From contig JACKEA010000001.1 in NCBI GenBank assembly GCA_020633235.1, forward strand, positions 1,550,001 to 1,614,000: DNA of 64,000 nt, in the 5' to 3' direction. A program made the position numbers and the translations under genes. Below are positions 1-8,751 of this stretch, piece after piece. Every line of letters begins with the position of its first letter. The first letter of the stretch is position 1. This stretch comes from Polyangiaceae bacterium. GTDB taxonomy: Bacteria > Myxococcota_A > Polyangia > Polyangiales > Polyangiaceae. A model generated the notes under the pieces. The model was not told the DNA's origin. It searched no databases and was given only the letters and a program-made list of their open reading frames with translations.

Positions 1-1
1 G

Positions 2-1186
2 GCGTTTCGGCCGTTGCCCAACGTGCTCGCAGAGCTCGAGCGCAAGGTGGGTTCCCCAGACGGGGCGACGAGCGACGGAGGCGCGAGCGCGGCCACCGTG
101 AAGCACGACCCCGCGGGGCCCGTGGTGGTGCCGACGCTGGCGGGTGCCGTCCCCAAGGGACCAGTGCGCATCACCCGCATCGAGAAGTACGGAGCGAAGG
201 ACGCTGCCCGCGTCGTGGTGTTCATCAACCAGCCGGCGACCTTCGACGTCGGCTTCATCGGGCGACAGGACGGGCGTGGTCCGCGCCTCTACGTCGACGT
301 CGACAAGGCCAAGTACAAGGGCGCCCTCGAGATGAACGTCGGCGGCTTGGTGGAGCGCGTGCGCATCGGCAAGCACAAGTCGGCGACCCGCGTGGTGCTG
401 GACCTGACGACGGACGTGTACCGCAAGGTGTTCTACCTGCCGGAGCCGTTTCGGCTCGTGATCGACGTGTCCAAGACCCCGCCGCAGCAGCTGGCGCAAG
501 GTGCCGAGGCGTCGCGTACGATTCACCGGGTGGTGCTCGACCCGGGCCACGGGGGCCATGATCCCGGCGCCATTGGACCGAGCGGGCTGCGGGAGAAAGA
601 CGTCACCCTCGACATCGCGCACCGCGCGGCGCCGCTGATTGCCCGCGAGCTCGGCGTCGCGACGCTCCTGACGCGCGATTCCGACGACTTCATTCCTCTC
701 GACGAGCGCGCCGCGCGCGCCAATGCCTTCAAGGCGGACCTGTTCGTTTCCATCCACTGCAACGCGAGCGAAGACGAAAATGGTCACGGGGTGATGACTT
801 TCGTCCTCGACGAATCGCGGGACCAAGGGGCGCTCCGGGTGGCGGCCCGGGAAAATGCGGCGTCCCCCGCCGCAGCGGCGGAGCTGGCCAACGCGCTGAG
901 TCAGGTGGCGGACGCGTCGAGTACGGCCCGCTCCGTTCACTTTGCCGAGCTGCTTCAACGCGCCGCTTCCGCGTCACTCCAACCCAAATATCAAAATGTG
1001 AGCGATCACGGAGTGAAGCGTGCGGGATTCTACGTGCTCGCGGGGGCGCGCATGCCCGCGGTGTTGTTCGAGACGTCCTTCATCTCGAACCCCGTGGAGG
1101 AATCCCGGCTCAACACCGGTGACTACCGGCAGAAGCTCGCCGACTCCGTCGTGAACGCCATCCGCGCCTATCGCGAAGGGCGCTGA
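2..1186 (+). CDS. N-acetylmuramoyl-L-alanine amidase with AMIN domain (5' partial)
   Basis: This is a periplasmic zinc amidase that cleaves the amide bond between N-acetylmuramic acid and L-alanine in peptidoglycan, usually during cell separation. An AMIN-type domain, which targets septal peptidoglycan, spans about residues 50-150 of the visible protein (RITRIEKYGAKDAARVVVF). An Amidase_3 domain follows from about residue 170. The zinc ligands are visible as H in DPGHGGHD, E in LREKDV and H in FVSIHCNA, and the catalytic Glu as LFETSFIS. The frame is open to the first base, with A-F-R-P codons before the TTG at 14, so the true start and any signal peptide lie outside the window. The fold assignment is secure; the exact Ami type is not. 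Confidence 0.9.
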   Translation, partial: AFRPLPNVLAELERKVGSPDGATSDGGASAATVKHDPAGPVVVPTLAGAVPKGPVRITRIEKYGAKDAARVVVFINQPATFDVGFIGRQDGRGPRLYVDVDKAKYKGALEMNVGGLVERVRIGKHKSATRVVLDLTTDVYRKVFYLPEPFRLVIDVSKTPPQQLAQGAEASRTIHRVVLDPGHGGHDPGAIGPSGLREKDVTLDIAHRAAPLIARELGVATLLTRDSDDFIPLDERAARANAFKADLFVSIHCNASEDENGHGVMTFVLDESRDQGALRVAARENAASPAAAAELANALSQVADASSTARSVHFAELLQRAASASLQPKYQNVSDHGVKRAGFYVLAGARMPAVLFETSFISNPVEESRLNTGDYRQKLADSVVNAIRAYREGR

Positions 1187-1228
1187 CTCGGCGGCGCGAC
1201 GCCGCGCCCATCGCGAAGGGCGCTGACT
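1162..1228. repeat. 40-bp-period partial duplication at the amidase 3' end
   Basis: The last 27 bases of the amidase gene and its stop (1162-1188) recur at 1202-1228 with one mismatch. The shared core TCGCGAAGGGCGCTGACT is exact in both copies. The second copy lies just downstream of the stop codon. It looks like a small tandem duplication at the gene end. Confidence 0.7.
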
Positions 1229-1291
1229 GGACGCGGTCGTCACGACGCGATCGTCACGCTTACCGCGCCCTCGTCGCGGAGGGCGTCGAGC

Positions 1292-2164
1292 TCAGGGCGC
1301 GCGTTCGGCCACGAAACGACCGTCGCGCATCACGAAGCGCGTTGGAGCGTCGGCCGTGACTTCGTGACGTTCGGGGTACAGCGGGTCGCCGGGGAGCGCG
1401 AGGATTGCCTGCTCGCCGTCCATCACGAAGTACGGGCAGATCGGCTCCTGCGAGTGCGCCCGCGCGAGCTCGAGGGCGTGGCTCACGTCGCGCGCGGCGG
1501 CGAGGGTGGTCAGCGTGCTCGACGTGGGCGGCGCCAGGAAGATCTCGTCGGCTTCCCAGCGGGCGAGCACGCGCCGCGGTGTGGCCCAGAAGCTCTGGGT
1601 GGTCTCGTGGGCGTCGTGGGCGCCGGCTTGCTCTTCGTCGAGTGAAAGCAGGTAGAAGCGTGTGTCGTAGCGGCGGGATTCGGCGACGGGCGTGACCCAG
1701 CGGGCCAGGCCTTCGAGGCGGGCGGTGTCGAGCACCAGGTCGTGGGCCTCGAGCAGATCCGCAAACGCGTTCGATTCGTCGGTCGCACGGCCGCGCTCGG
1801 CGAGCTCCGCTCGCAGCGAAAGGGCCCGCTCGGAATCGACGTGCGCCCCCACCACGGGCAACAGGGCCGCCTCTTCCAAGAGCTCCCGCAGCGCTGCCAC
1901 GGCGAAGGCTCGAGCGGCGCTCTCGTCTGCTGCCAGGCTTCGACTGCGCGCCGAGAGGGGCGTGGTGAGGCGCTGCCAGCGCTCGCTGCGGTCACCGTCG
2001 GCCAGCTTGCCACCAGGAAAGACCACCGCTCCGCCGAGGAATCCGGAGCGAACGTGGCGCTCCACGCAGAAGACCTCGGGGCCATCCGCCGCGTCCCGCA
2101 CCACCACTACGGTAGAGGCGTCTTTGGGGGGAACCGCGTCTCGCTCTGCCGAAAAGTCGAGCAT
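1292..2164 (-). CDS. NUDIX hydrolase with a long insertion in the Nudix box (NUDT19-like)
   Basis: This is a predicted cytosolic nucleoside-diphosphate-X hydrolase of 290 residues. The Nudix signature is split. GGAVVFPGGKL is followed by an insertion of about 35 residues before AALRELLEEAALL, which supplies the RExxEE metal-binding helix. This arrangement matches the NUDT19/RP2p branch, whose members hydrolyse CoA or related diphosphates, so the substrate is an inference. I chose the ATG at 2164 (MLDFSAERD) because the 20 residues upstream in the longer frame are basic and unlike the family. It is transcribed divergently from the dksA-like gene. Confidence 0.8.
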   Translation of the reverse strand: MLDFSAERDAVPPKDASTVVVVRDAADGPEVFCVERHVRSGFLGGAVVFPGGKLADGDRSERWQRLTTPLSARSRSLAADESAARAFAVAALRELLEEAALLPVVGAHVDSERALSLRAELAERGRATDESNAFADLLEAHDLVLDTARLEGLARWVTPVAESRRYDTRFYLLSLDEEQAGAHDAHETTQSFWATPRRVLARWEADEIFLAPPTSSTLTTLAAARDVSHALELARAHSQEPICPYFVMDGEQAILALPGDPLYPERHEVTADAPTRFVMRDGRFVAERAP

Positions 2165-2359
2165 GGCGGGAGTGTAGCGGGGTTTTCTCGGCACCGTGGC
2201 CATGGGGGTGTGGCGCCCGCGCAAGGAGGAAAATTCCGCGAAAAATCCGCGCTCACTCCGCGAGAACGAAAGAGGTGCGCGAGCCGATTGACGGCGCTGA
2301 ATGGAGAACTTACGTTCCGGTGCTCCGCCGGGGCCATCCCCGGCTCAGCCGACACGATC

Positions 2360-2722
2360 ATGAACAAGGCACAACTCAAGAAGTTCAAGGATCTGCTCGA
2401 GTCCAAGCGCCAGGAGATCATCCGCCGCGCACAGCAGACCCTCGACGAGGACATGGCGCTCGACGCGAACGATCTGCCGGACGAGATGGATCTCGCCTCC
2501 AGCGAGTATCTCCAGTCCTTCACGTTCCGACTTCGCGGTCGCGAGAAGGTGTTTCTGGACAAGATCCAGAAAGCCCTCGACAAGATCGAGGACGGCAGCT
2601 TCGGCGTGTGTGACGATTGCGGAGAGAAGATCTCCGTCAAGCGTCTGGAAGCGCGCCCCGAGACCACGCTCTGCATCCGCTGCAAAGAGGATCAGGAGCG
2701 CGTCGAAAAAGACTTCGGCTGA
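2360..2722 (+). CDS. dksA: DksA/TraR-family zinc-finger transcription factor
   Basis: This 120-residue protein has the DksA/TraR layout. A coiled coil (residues 1-75) carries an acidic tip (NDLPDEMDLAS), and a C4 zinc finger (CDDC...CIRC) lies near the C-terminus. Such proteins enter the RNA polymerase secondary channel and, with ppGpp, adjust rRNA and amino-acid promoter activity. It is shorter than E. coli DksA (151 residues) but keeps the paired acidic residues. A longer open frame extends upstream, but ATG 2360 is where family similarity begins. A ppGpp-hydrolase-like gene lies elsewhere in the window at 22223, a loose functional link only. Confidence 0.85.
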   Translation: MNKAQLKKFKDLLESKRQEIIRRAQQTLDEDMALDANDLPDEMDLASSEYLQSFTFRLRGREKVFLDKIQKALDKIEDGSFGVCDDCGEKISVKRLEARPETTLCIRCKEDQERVEKDFG

Positions 2723-2805
2723 AGCTCGCGCTTCGCGCTCCCGCGCCCCTGCATCCTGCCGGATGTGGGGGCGCACGTGCGTCCGGACGCAGAGTTTATT
2801 GGGGG

Positions 2806-2869
2806 TTTGTCTACCGCGGAAGCTCGTGGACGGAGCGCGAGGTCCCGCGCCGAACCAACACCCAAATGG
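2806..2869. repeat. Dispersed palindromic intergenic repeat, copy 1
   Basis: This segment between dksA and uvrA contains CCGCGGAA near its left end and GCGCCGAACCAACA with CCAAATG near its right end. It resembles the copy at 47217-47270 in the same orientation. The left arm is diverged here. No protein is encoded. It may also help separate the two convergent genes. Confidence 0.45.
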
Positions 2870-2885
2870 AAATGGGCGTGCGCCC

Positions 2886-5750
2886 TCAGCGCCGAGACTT
2901 CTTCTTGGGTGCGGCGCTTTGCGCTGCGAGAGACGGCGCCAGGTACTTCCCGGTGTGGCTCGCGGCGGAGGCGGCGACGTCTTCTGGGGTGCCTTGGGCC
3001 ACGATGCGGCCACCGCCCTCGCCACCCTCGGGGCCCATGTCCACGACCCAGTCCGCGCAGGCGATGAGATCCACGTTGTGCTCGATGACCACGATGGAGT
3101 TGCCGGCGTCTCGCAGACCGAAGAGGGCATGGGTGAGCATCTCCACGTCCGAGAAATGAAGGCCGGTGGTGGGCTCGTCGAGCACGTAAAGGGTCTGACC
3201 GGTGGCCTTGCGCGCGAGCTCGGTGGCGAGCTTCACGCGCTGTGCTTCGCCTCCGGAGAGGGTGGTGGCCGGCTGCCCGAGCTGGATGTAGCCCAGGCCC
3301 ACCTGGCGCAGGGCCTCCAGGCGCTGTGAGATGCGGGGCAGGGAGTCGAACAGCGTTGCAGCTTCGTCGACGGTGAGCTCGAGCACGTCCGCGATGCTCA
3401 TGCCGCGATAGCGGATCTCCAGCGTTTCCCGGTTGTAGCGGCGGCCCGCGCAGGTGTCGCAGGTGACGTAGACGTCGGGCAAGAAGTGCATCTCGATGCG
3501 CAGTACGCCATCGCCCTGACACGCTTCGCAGCGACCGCCCTTCACGTTGAAGGAGAAGCGGCCCGGTTTGTACCCGCGGGCGCGCGCGTCCGGGAGGCCG
3601 GAATAGAGCTCGCGCAGGTGGGTGAAGATGCCAGTGTAGGTCGCGGGGTTCGAGCGCGGCGTTCGGCCGATGGGCGCTTGGTCGATGCTGATGACCTTGT
3701 CGATGTGCTCGAGGCCTTCGATGCGGTCGCAGGGGCCGACCCAGCCGGTGGCGCCGTACAGCTCGGCGCGGGCGGCGCTGAGCAGCGTGTCGACCACCAG
3801 GCTGCTCTTGCCCGAGCCGCTGACGCCGGTGATGGCGGTGATGAGCCCGAGGGGGATCTCGAGGGTGACGTCGTCGAGGTTGTGGGCTCGAGCGCCCACG
3901 ACCCGGAGCTTCTTCTTCCCGGGCTTGTGGCGTTTGTTCGGGACGGGCAGCTGCTTTTCGCCGGACAGGTAGGGGCCGGTGACGGAGTGGGGATCCGCCA
4001 CGATGTCCGCCGGAGTGCCCTGGGCCACGATGCGCCCGCCGTGCGCTCCAGCGCCCGGACCCATGTCCAGCACCCAGTCCGCCGCCTCGATGGCGTCGCG
4101 ATCGTGCTCGACGACGATCACGCTATTGCCCTTGTCGACCAACCGGCGCACCGCCTCCAAGAGGCGCGCGTTGTCGCGGGCGTGGAGGCCGACGCTGGGC
4201 TCGTCCAGGACGTACAAGACGCCCACCAGGGAAGCGCCGATCTGCGTGGCGAGGCGGATGCGCTGACCTTCGCCGCCGGACAGCGTCTGCGCCGGGCGAT
4301 CGAGGGAGAGGTAGTCGAGCCCTACCTCGAGCAAGAAGCCAAGGCGCTCCGTCACGGCGCGCAAGAGCGGCTGCGCGATGGCCGCCTCCCGGGCGGCGAG
4401 GTTATCCTTCTCGGCGAACTCCGAGAGAAAGCCGCGCAGCTTGCCGAGGGGCAGCGCGCTGAGCTCGGAGATGTCCTTGTCGCCGAGCTTCACCGCCAGG
4501 GCCTCGCTGCGCAAGCGGCGCCCGTTGCACTCGGCGCAGGTCTGGGTGACCACGAAGCGTCCGAGATCTTCGGGGCCGATGGCGCCGTCGTCGAGCTCGT
4601 GGTCGGCGCCCTCTTCGACCTCGTCGGTCTCGAGCATGCGCTCCAGACGCTGCACGATGCCTTCGTACCCGCGGCTCTTGCCACGCCCCTTCTTCTTCTG
4701 TCCGTACAGGATCGCGTTCTGGCTCTCCTCCGGGAGATCTTGCCAGGGGACGTCGGCGTCCACCGACAGCGCGTCCACCAGGCGAGCGACCTCGGTGGCG
4801 GTGGCCAGAGAGCCCCGCCGGCCGAACGCGGCGATGGCTCCTTCGCGCAAGGTGCGCGTGGGGTCGGGCACCACGCGAGAAGGATCGATGGCGGAGCGCA
4901 GGCCGAGGCCGTCGCAGGAGGGACAGGCACCGTGCGGGCTGTTGAACGAGAACAGGCGCGGCTCCAGGGGAGGGAGCGTGATGCCGTAGTCCCAGCTCAC
5001 GAGCCGCTCGCTCATCACTTGCGCTGGACCGTCGTCGTCCACGGCGTCGACCAAGAGCGTGCCATCGCCCAGCTTGAGTGCGAGCTCCACCGAGTCCGTG
5101 ATGCGGCCCTTGGCGTCTTCCTTGACGACGATGCGGTCGACTACGACGTCCAGGTCGTGGGCTTTGGAGCGGTCGAGGGGGATGTCGTCCCCGAGGTCGA
5201 CCTGCTGCCCGTCCACTCGCGCGCGGACGTAGCCGTCGCGGCGCAGCCGTTCCAGATCGCCGCGGAGCTCACCTTTCTTCTGCCGCACGATGGGCGCGAG
5301 AAGGGCCAGCCGCGCGCCTTCGCCGCGATCCATGATGGAGTCGACGATCTCCTGCACCGTGTAGGCGCGCAGCACCTTGCCGGACTTGGGGCAGTGCGGC
5401 GTTCCCACGCGGGCGAACAGCAGGCGTAGGTAGTCGGCGATCTCCGTGACGGTACCGACGGTGGAGCGGGGGCTCTTTCCCAGCGCCTTCTGCTCGATGG
5501 CGATGGCCGGGCTCAAGCCCTCGATGCTCTCGACCTCGGGCTTGGGGAGCTGGTCGAGGAATTGACGGGCGTAGGCGGAGAGGGACTCCACGTAGCGCCG
5601 CTGGCCCTCTGCGTAGATGGTGTCGAAGGCCAGGGACGATTTGCCCGAGCCGCTCGGTCCGGTGATCACGACCAGGCGGTTTCGGGGCAGCTCGCAGCTC
5701 ACGTCCTGGAGGTTGTGCTGGGACGCGCAGCGGACGACGAGGTGGTCCAT
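2886..5750 (-). CDS. uvrA: Excinuclease ABC subunit UvrA
   Basis: This is the DNA-damage recognition ATPase of nucleotide excision repair, which works with UvrB and UvrC. At 954 residues it has the full family length. Two ABC ATPase modules are visible, with Walker A motifs GPSGSGKSS and GVSGSGKSS and signatures LSGGEGQR and LSGGEAQR. The C-terminal zinc finger is intact (CEACQGDG...CDTCAGRRYN). One oddity is in the first half: E. coli UvrA has CPICG before the ELEPRLFSF segment, and here the equivalent is DYGITLPPLEPRLFSF, so that CxxC half-site is missing although CPSCDG remains. The start ATG at 5750 gives the expected MDHLVVRCAS N-terminus. Confidence 0.95.
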   Translation of the reverse strand: MDHLVVRCASQHNLQDVSCELPRNRLVVITGPSGSGKSSLAFDTIYAEGQRRYVESLSAYARQFLDQLPKPEVESIEGLSPAIAIEQKALGKSPRSTVGTVTEIADYLRLLFARVGTPHCPKSGKVLRAYTVQEIVDSIMDRGEGARLALLAPIVRQKKGELRGDLERLRRDGYVRARVDGQQVDLGDDIPLDRSKAHDLDVVVDRIVVKEDAKGRITDSVELALKLGDGTLLVDAVDDDGPAQVMSERLVSWDYGITLPPLEPRLFSFNSPHGACPSCDGLGLRSAIDPSRVVPDPTRTLREGAIAAFGRRGSLATATEVARLVDALSVDADVPWQDLPEESQNAILYGQKKKGRGKSRGYEGIVQRLERMLETDEVEEGADHELDDGAIGPEDLGRFVVTQTCAECNGRRLRSEALAVKLGDKDISELSALPLGKLRGFLSEFAEKDNLAAREAAIAQPLLRAVTERLGFLLEVGLDYLSLDRPAQTLSGGEGQRIRLATQIGASLVGVLYVLDEPSVGLHARDNARLLEAVRRLVDKGNSVIVVEHDRDAIEAADWVLDMGPGAGAHGGRIVAQGTPADIVADPHSVTGPYLSGEKQLPVPNKRHKPGKKKLRVVGARAHNLDDVTLEIPLGLITAITGVSGSGKSSLVVDTLLSAARAELYGATGWVGPCDRIEGLEHIDKVISIDQAPIGRTPRSNPATYTGIFTHLRELYSGLPDARARGYKPGRFSFNVKGGRCEACQGDGVLRIEMHFLPDVYVTCDTCAGRRYNRETLEIRYRGMSIADVLELTVDEAATLFDSLPRISQRLEALRQVGLGYIQLGQPATTLSGGEAQRVKLATELARKATGQTLYVLDEPTTGLHFSDVEMLTHALFGLRDAGNSIVVIEHNVDLIACADWVVDMGPEGGEGGGRIVAQGTPEDVAASAASHTGKYLAPSLAAQSAAPKKKSRR

Positions 5751-5852
5751 GGCGAGCTGCGAGAAATATCACAGGTTTACGTCGGTTTCGGCCCGCCGCC
5801 GGGGTGCAGGCAAAACCCCGACAAACTTGCCCCGGGAAGGCCGGAGGTGGCT

Positions 5853-6782
5853 ATGGGACGAGGCGTGCTGCCTCCCGAGCTCCTGCCCCTGGTGCCCCTT
5901 CTGGTGGGTCTCGCGCCGTTGCCCGTTCCGGCGCAGGTCCAGCTCCACGCCATGAGCCTGGCGGCGGTGGAGGTAGTGGCCGCCCTGCCGGACGCGTGTC
6001 CCTCCAACATGGTGCTGGTGGACGGAGACTACTGCCCAGGGCTCGAGTACCAGTGCGACCGCTTCGTGGACGAAACCGCGCCCAGCTGCGCGAGCTACGC
6101 TCAGAAGCCCGAGTGCCGCCACAACGAGCAGAGCAAGCGCTTCTGCGTGGACAAGTACGAGTGGCCGAACAAGGTCGGGGACAAGCCCGCGGTGTTCGTG
6201 AACTGGTACGAGGCCAAGCGCTTGTGCGGCAGCGTGGGTAAGCGATTGTGCCAGCGCAGTGAGTGGACGCTGGCCTGTGAGGGACCCAAGCGCGCGCCAT
6301 ACCCCTACGGTTGGCAGCGCTTGCCGAGCCCCTGCAACGTGGGGCGCCCGGTGGAAGAGCCCGACGCCGACAAGCTGATCGATCCGCGAACCCGGGAGTC
6401 GGAGATCGCGCGGTTGTGGCAGGCCGATCCCATCGGCAGTCATCCCAACTGCGTCAGCGCGTTTGGCGCCTTCGACATGGTGGGCAACGTCGACGAGTGG
6501 ACCGACAACAGCGAGGAGAGCAGCGAGGCAGTCTCCACCTTGAACGGGGGCTATTGGGGACCGGTGCGCAACACCTGTCGCTTGACGACCAAGACGCACG
6601 GGCCAGAGTTTCAGTTCTATCAGATCGGATTTCGATGCTGCTCCGACCCCCTCGATGGCGTGCCCGCGGCGGACAGCCCGCCGCGGCAGTCCCTCGACGC
6701 GTTGGATGCGCGCAAGGGGCCGGACGGTTGGCCCGTGCCCGTCAGCGAAGACCACCACCCGGTATCGACCCCGCAGGGCTGA
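5853..6782 (+). CDS. SUMF1/FGE-sulfatase-domain exported protein (tandem copy 1)
   Basis: This 309-residue protein begins with a hydrophobic N-terminus (PLVPLLVGLAPLPVPAQ), suggesting export, and then a SUMF1-type fold. Features include CVDKYEWPN, KRLCQRSEW, YPYGW, VGNVDEWT and GFRCC. The ATG at 5853 is preceded by GGAGGTGG, so I prefer it to the much longer upstream frame that overlaps uvrA. In true formylglycine-generating enzymes two cysteines close to the C-terminus do the chemistry. Here only one is evident before GFRCC, and no sulfatase is nearby, so an enzymatic role is doubtful. A cysteine-rich structural or surface role is an inference. Its paralogue follows after 3 bp. Confidence 0.8.
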   Translation: MGRGVLPPELLPLVPLLVGLAPLPVPAQVQLHAMSLAAVEVVAALPDACPSNMVLVDGDYCPGLEYQCDRFVDETAPSCASYAQKPECRHNEQSKRFCVDKYEWPNKVGDKPAVFVNWYEAKRLCGSVGKRLCQRSEWTLACEGPKRAPYPYGWQRLPSPCNVGRPVEEPDADKLIDPRTRESEIARLWQADPIGSHPNCVSAFGAFDMVGNVDEWTDNSEESSEAVSTLNGGYWGPVRNTCRLTTKTHGPEFQFYQIGFRCCSDPLDGVPAADSPPRQSLDALDARKGPDGWPVPVSEDHHPVSTPQG

Positions 6783-6785
6783 GGC

Positions 6786-7616
6786 GTGCGCGTCCTGGCG
6801 CTCGTCGGGGTTGTCGCCCTCGCGGGGTGTGATCGGGAGCGGGAGGCGCCGCGGCCGGCGCCCTCCCGGCCGGCGCCCTCCGTGGTGGCGTCCACCGCGC
6901 CGCGAGACGCCGCCGCCGACGTGAGCCTGAGGCCGGGGCCATGTCCGGACGGCATGGTGTTGATCAGCGGAGCGTATTGCCCCTATGTCGGTCATCGCTG
7001 CGTCGACTGGATCGACGAGAAGCGCGACCGCTGCCGGCGATATGCGCCTCCTGCATTGTGCGAGGGCCGCATCCGAAACGAGAGGTTTTGCATCGATCGC
7101 TACGAGTATCCGAACGAAGCGGGGGCCTTGCCGGTGGTGATGGTGAGCTTCATCGAAGCCCGGGACGCGTGCCAGACGGAGGGCAAGCGACTGTGCACCG
7201 AGGACGAATGGACCTTCGCCTGCGAGGGCGAGGAGCGGCTTCCCTATCCGTACGGATACGAGCGGGATGCCACGGCCTGTAACATCGATCGCCCTCATAT
7301 CCTGCCGGACTTCGAAGCGTTCTCCGACGACTGGAAAATCGCGCCGGAAGTGGCGAGGCTGGACAAGCGCGTGGCGAGCGGTGCAATGCCACGCTGCGTG
7401 AGCCCCTTCGGCGTGCACGACATGACGGGGAACGTCGACGAGTGGACCTTGAACGAGATGCCGAACCGCGACGCGGGCGTCGACATCTCGAGTCTCAAAG
7501 GCGGCTATTTCGGACCCATCCGCGCACGCTGTCGGCCGGCCACCCACTCCCACAACCGCTGGTTTCGCTTCTACCAGGTGGGCTTCCGCTGCTGTGCGTC
7601 GGCGAAGGCGGATTGA
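6786..7616 (+). CDS. SUMF1/FGE-sulfatase-domain lipoprotein (tandem copy 2)
   Basis: This 276-residue protein starts at GTG with a short lipoprotein signal ending in a lipobox (VVALAGC), so it is likely anchored in a membrane. After a proline-rich linker it repeats the whole architecture of the preceding gene: FCIDRYEYPN, KRLCTEDEW, YPYGYERD, TGNVDEWT and VGFRCC. The two genes are separated by only 3 bp and are almost certainly cotranscribed paralogues from a duplication. As in copy 1, the catalytic cysteine pair of genuine formylglycine-generating enzymes is not evident. Confidence 0.8.
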   Translation: MRVLALVGVVALAGCDREREAPRPAPSRPAPSVVASTAPRDAAADVSLRPGPCPDGMVLISGAYCPYVGHRCVDWIDEKRDRCRRYAPPALCEGRIRNERFCIDRYEYPNEAGALPVVMVSFIEARDACQTEGKRLCTEDEWTFACEGEERLPYPYGYERDATACNIDRPHILPDFEAFSDDWKIAPEVARLDKRVASGAMPRCVSPFGVHDMTGNVDEWTLNEMPNRDAGVDISSLKGGYFGPIRARCRPATHSHNRWFRFYQVGFRCCASAKAD

Positions 7617-7649
7617 AGCGAGATTGTCGGGGCTCAAACAAAGCGCATC

Positions 7650-7674
7650 GGGGGCCGAACCGCCTGTTGCCCCC
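7650..7674 (+). terminator. GC-rich hairpin after the SUMF1 gene pair
   Basis: GGGGGC (7650-7655) pairs with GCCCCC (7669-7674) around a 13-nt loop, 33 bp after the second SUMF1 gene. There is no U-tract, so this is only a candidate terminator. Confidence 0.25.
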
Positions 7675-7823
7675 CCTGGGCGATTCGACTAGGTTTCCGG
7701 GCGTGGAGCTTGCATGTACCAGCACCGGGGTGGCCTCGTTCCCCAGTCGCTGGCACCGCTCTGCTCCGAACGGCGCGGTAGGGATATCTTCGGACCCTTC
7801 CGACGCGGCTTATCGTCGCGCCC

Positions 7824-7897
7824 GGGCCCATAGCTCAATCGGTCAGAGCCCCCGGCTCATAACCGGGCTGTTCCTGGTTCGAACCCAGGTGGGCCCA
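7824..7897 (+). tRNA. tRNA with CAU anticodon, probably tRNA-Ile2 (lysidine type)
   Basis: A complete 74-nt cloverleaf is visible. The acceptor stem is GGGCCCA/TGGGCCC, the D stem GCTC/GAGC, the anticodon stem CCCGG/CCGGG with loop CTCATAA (anticodon CAT at 7858-7860), and the T arm CCTGG-TTCGAAC-CCAGG with discriminator A. CCA is not fully encoded. The C4-G69 and C5-G68 pairs match determinants recognised by TilS, so I favour isoleucine (AUA codons) over methionine. The tRNA identification is firm; the isotype is inferred. Confidence 0.9.
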
Positions 7898-7956
7898 CCG
7901 GTCTCGGCTGTGGAGCAGGACGGGACTTCGTGCCTTAGAAGGAGCTATTACCAGCT

Positions 7957-8718
7957 GTGACTCTTGAAGCTCAGATCGACGCGCTCGAGCGTTTGGCGGC
8001 GCTCGACGCCCAGCTCAAAGAACTAGAAGACGAGCTCAGCCGTGAACGGGATGCGCTCAGCGGAAAGCAGACGCACCTCGCGGCCCTCGACACGAAGCTC
8101 TCCGCTTCGCAAAAGAGCGTCTCGGAGATGGAAAAGGTCAGGAACGATCTGATGCAGGAGCTCCGGCAGATGAGCCTGCAAATCGATCGCTCACGAGAGA
8201 AGCTCTCCCGCGTTCGCACCGAGCGTGAGGCGAACGCGGTGCAGCGGGAGCTCGAAGAGCTGCGCAAGCTGTACCGTGACCGCGAGCTCGAGATCGAGAA
8301 GCTCACGGCCCTCGTGGACCAGGCGCGTTCGGAGATCGAGTCCACGGAGGGGGAGCAACAGGAATTGTCTGCCGAGCTCGGCCAGACCTCCAACGAGGTC
8401 GAGAGCCGCCTCGGTGGCGTCGAGAAGCAAGCGGCCGAGAAGTACGACGCGCGCAAGAAGATCGTCAGCGAAATCCAACCGACGCTCTACCGGCGCTACG
8501 AGTTGGTCCGCAAGCGCAAGGGTACCGCCATCGCTTTCACCGTGGAGGGGACCTGCAGCGAGTGCCACATGCTCTTGCCGCCCATGATGTTCCAGAAGCT
8601 CATGCGCAGCGAAGAGTTCGGCCAATGTCCGAGCTGCCATCGGATTCTCTACTTCCGACCTTCCGCCCCCGCGGAGGACGGAGCCGAGGCACAGGACACG
8701 CAATCGAGCGGAGCATGA
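7957..8718 (+). CDS. C4 zinc-ribbon coiled-coil protein (CT398/DUF164-like)
   Basis: This 253-residue protein has a long N-terminal coiled coil (about residues 5-165, rich in Glu, Leu and Arg heptads) and a C-terminal zinc ribbon formed by CSECHMLLP and CPSCHRIL. This matches the widespread bacterial family typified by Chlamydia CT398 and Helicobacter HP0958, some members of which bind sigma-54 or flagellar mRNA. No such role can be assigned here from sequence. It starts at GTG 7957, preceded by AAGGAGC. It lies just after the CAU tRNA and ahead of a kinase gene on the same strand. Confidence 0.8.
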   Translation: MTLEAQIDALERLAALDAQLKELEDELSRERDALSGKQTHLAALDTKLSASQKSVSEMEKVRNDLMQELRQMSLQIDRSREKLSRVRTEREANAVQRELEELRKLYRDRELEIEKLTALVDQARSEIESTEGEQQELSAELGQTSNEVESRLGGVEKQAAEKYDARKKIVSEIQPTLYRRYELVRKRKGTAIAFTVEGTCSECHMLLPPMMFQKLMRSEEFGQCPSCHRILYFRPSAPAEDGAEAQDTQSSGA

Positions 8719-8751
8719 CGCTCCGGGCTTGCCCGGGGCACTGAGGGGCTC

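Noticed and set aside
3486..5429. A 647-codon open frame on the + strand
   Set aside because: It is antisense to uvrA and has the biased composition typical of shadow frames in high-GC DNA. uvrA has unmistakable motifs along its full length.
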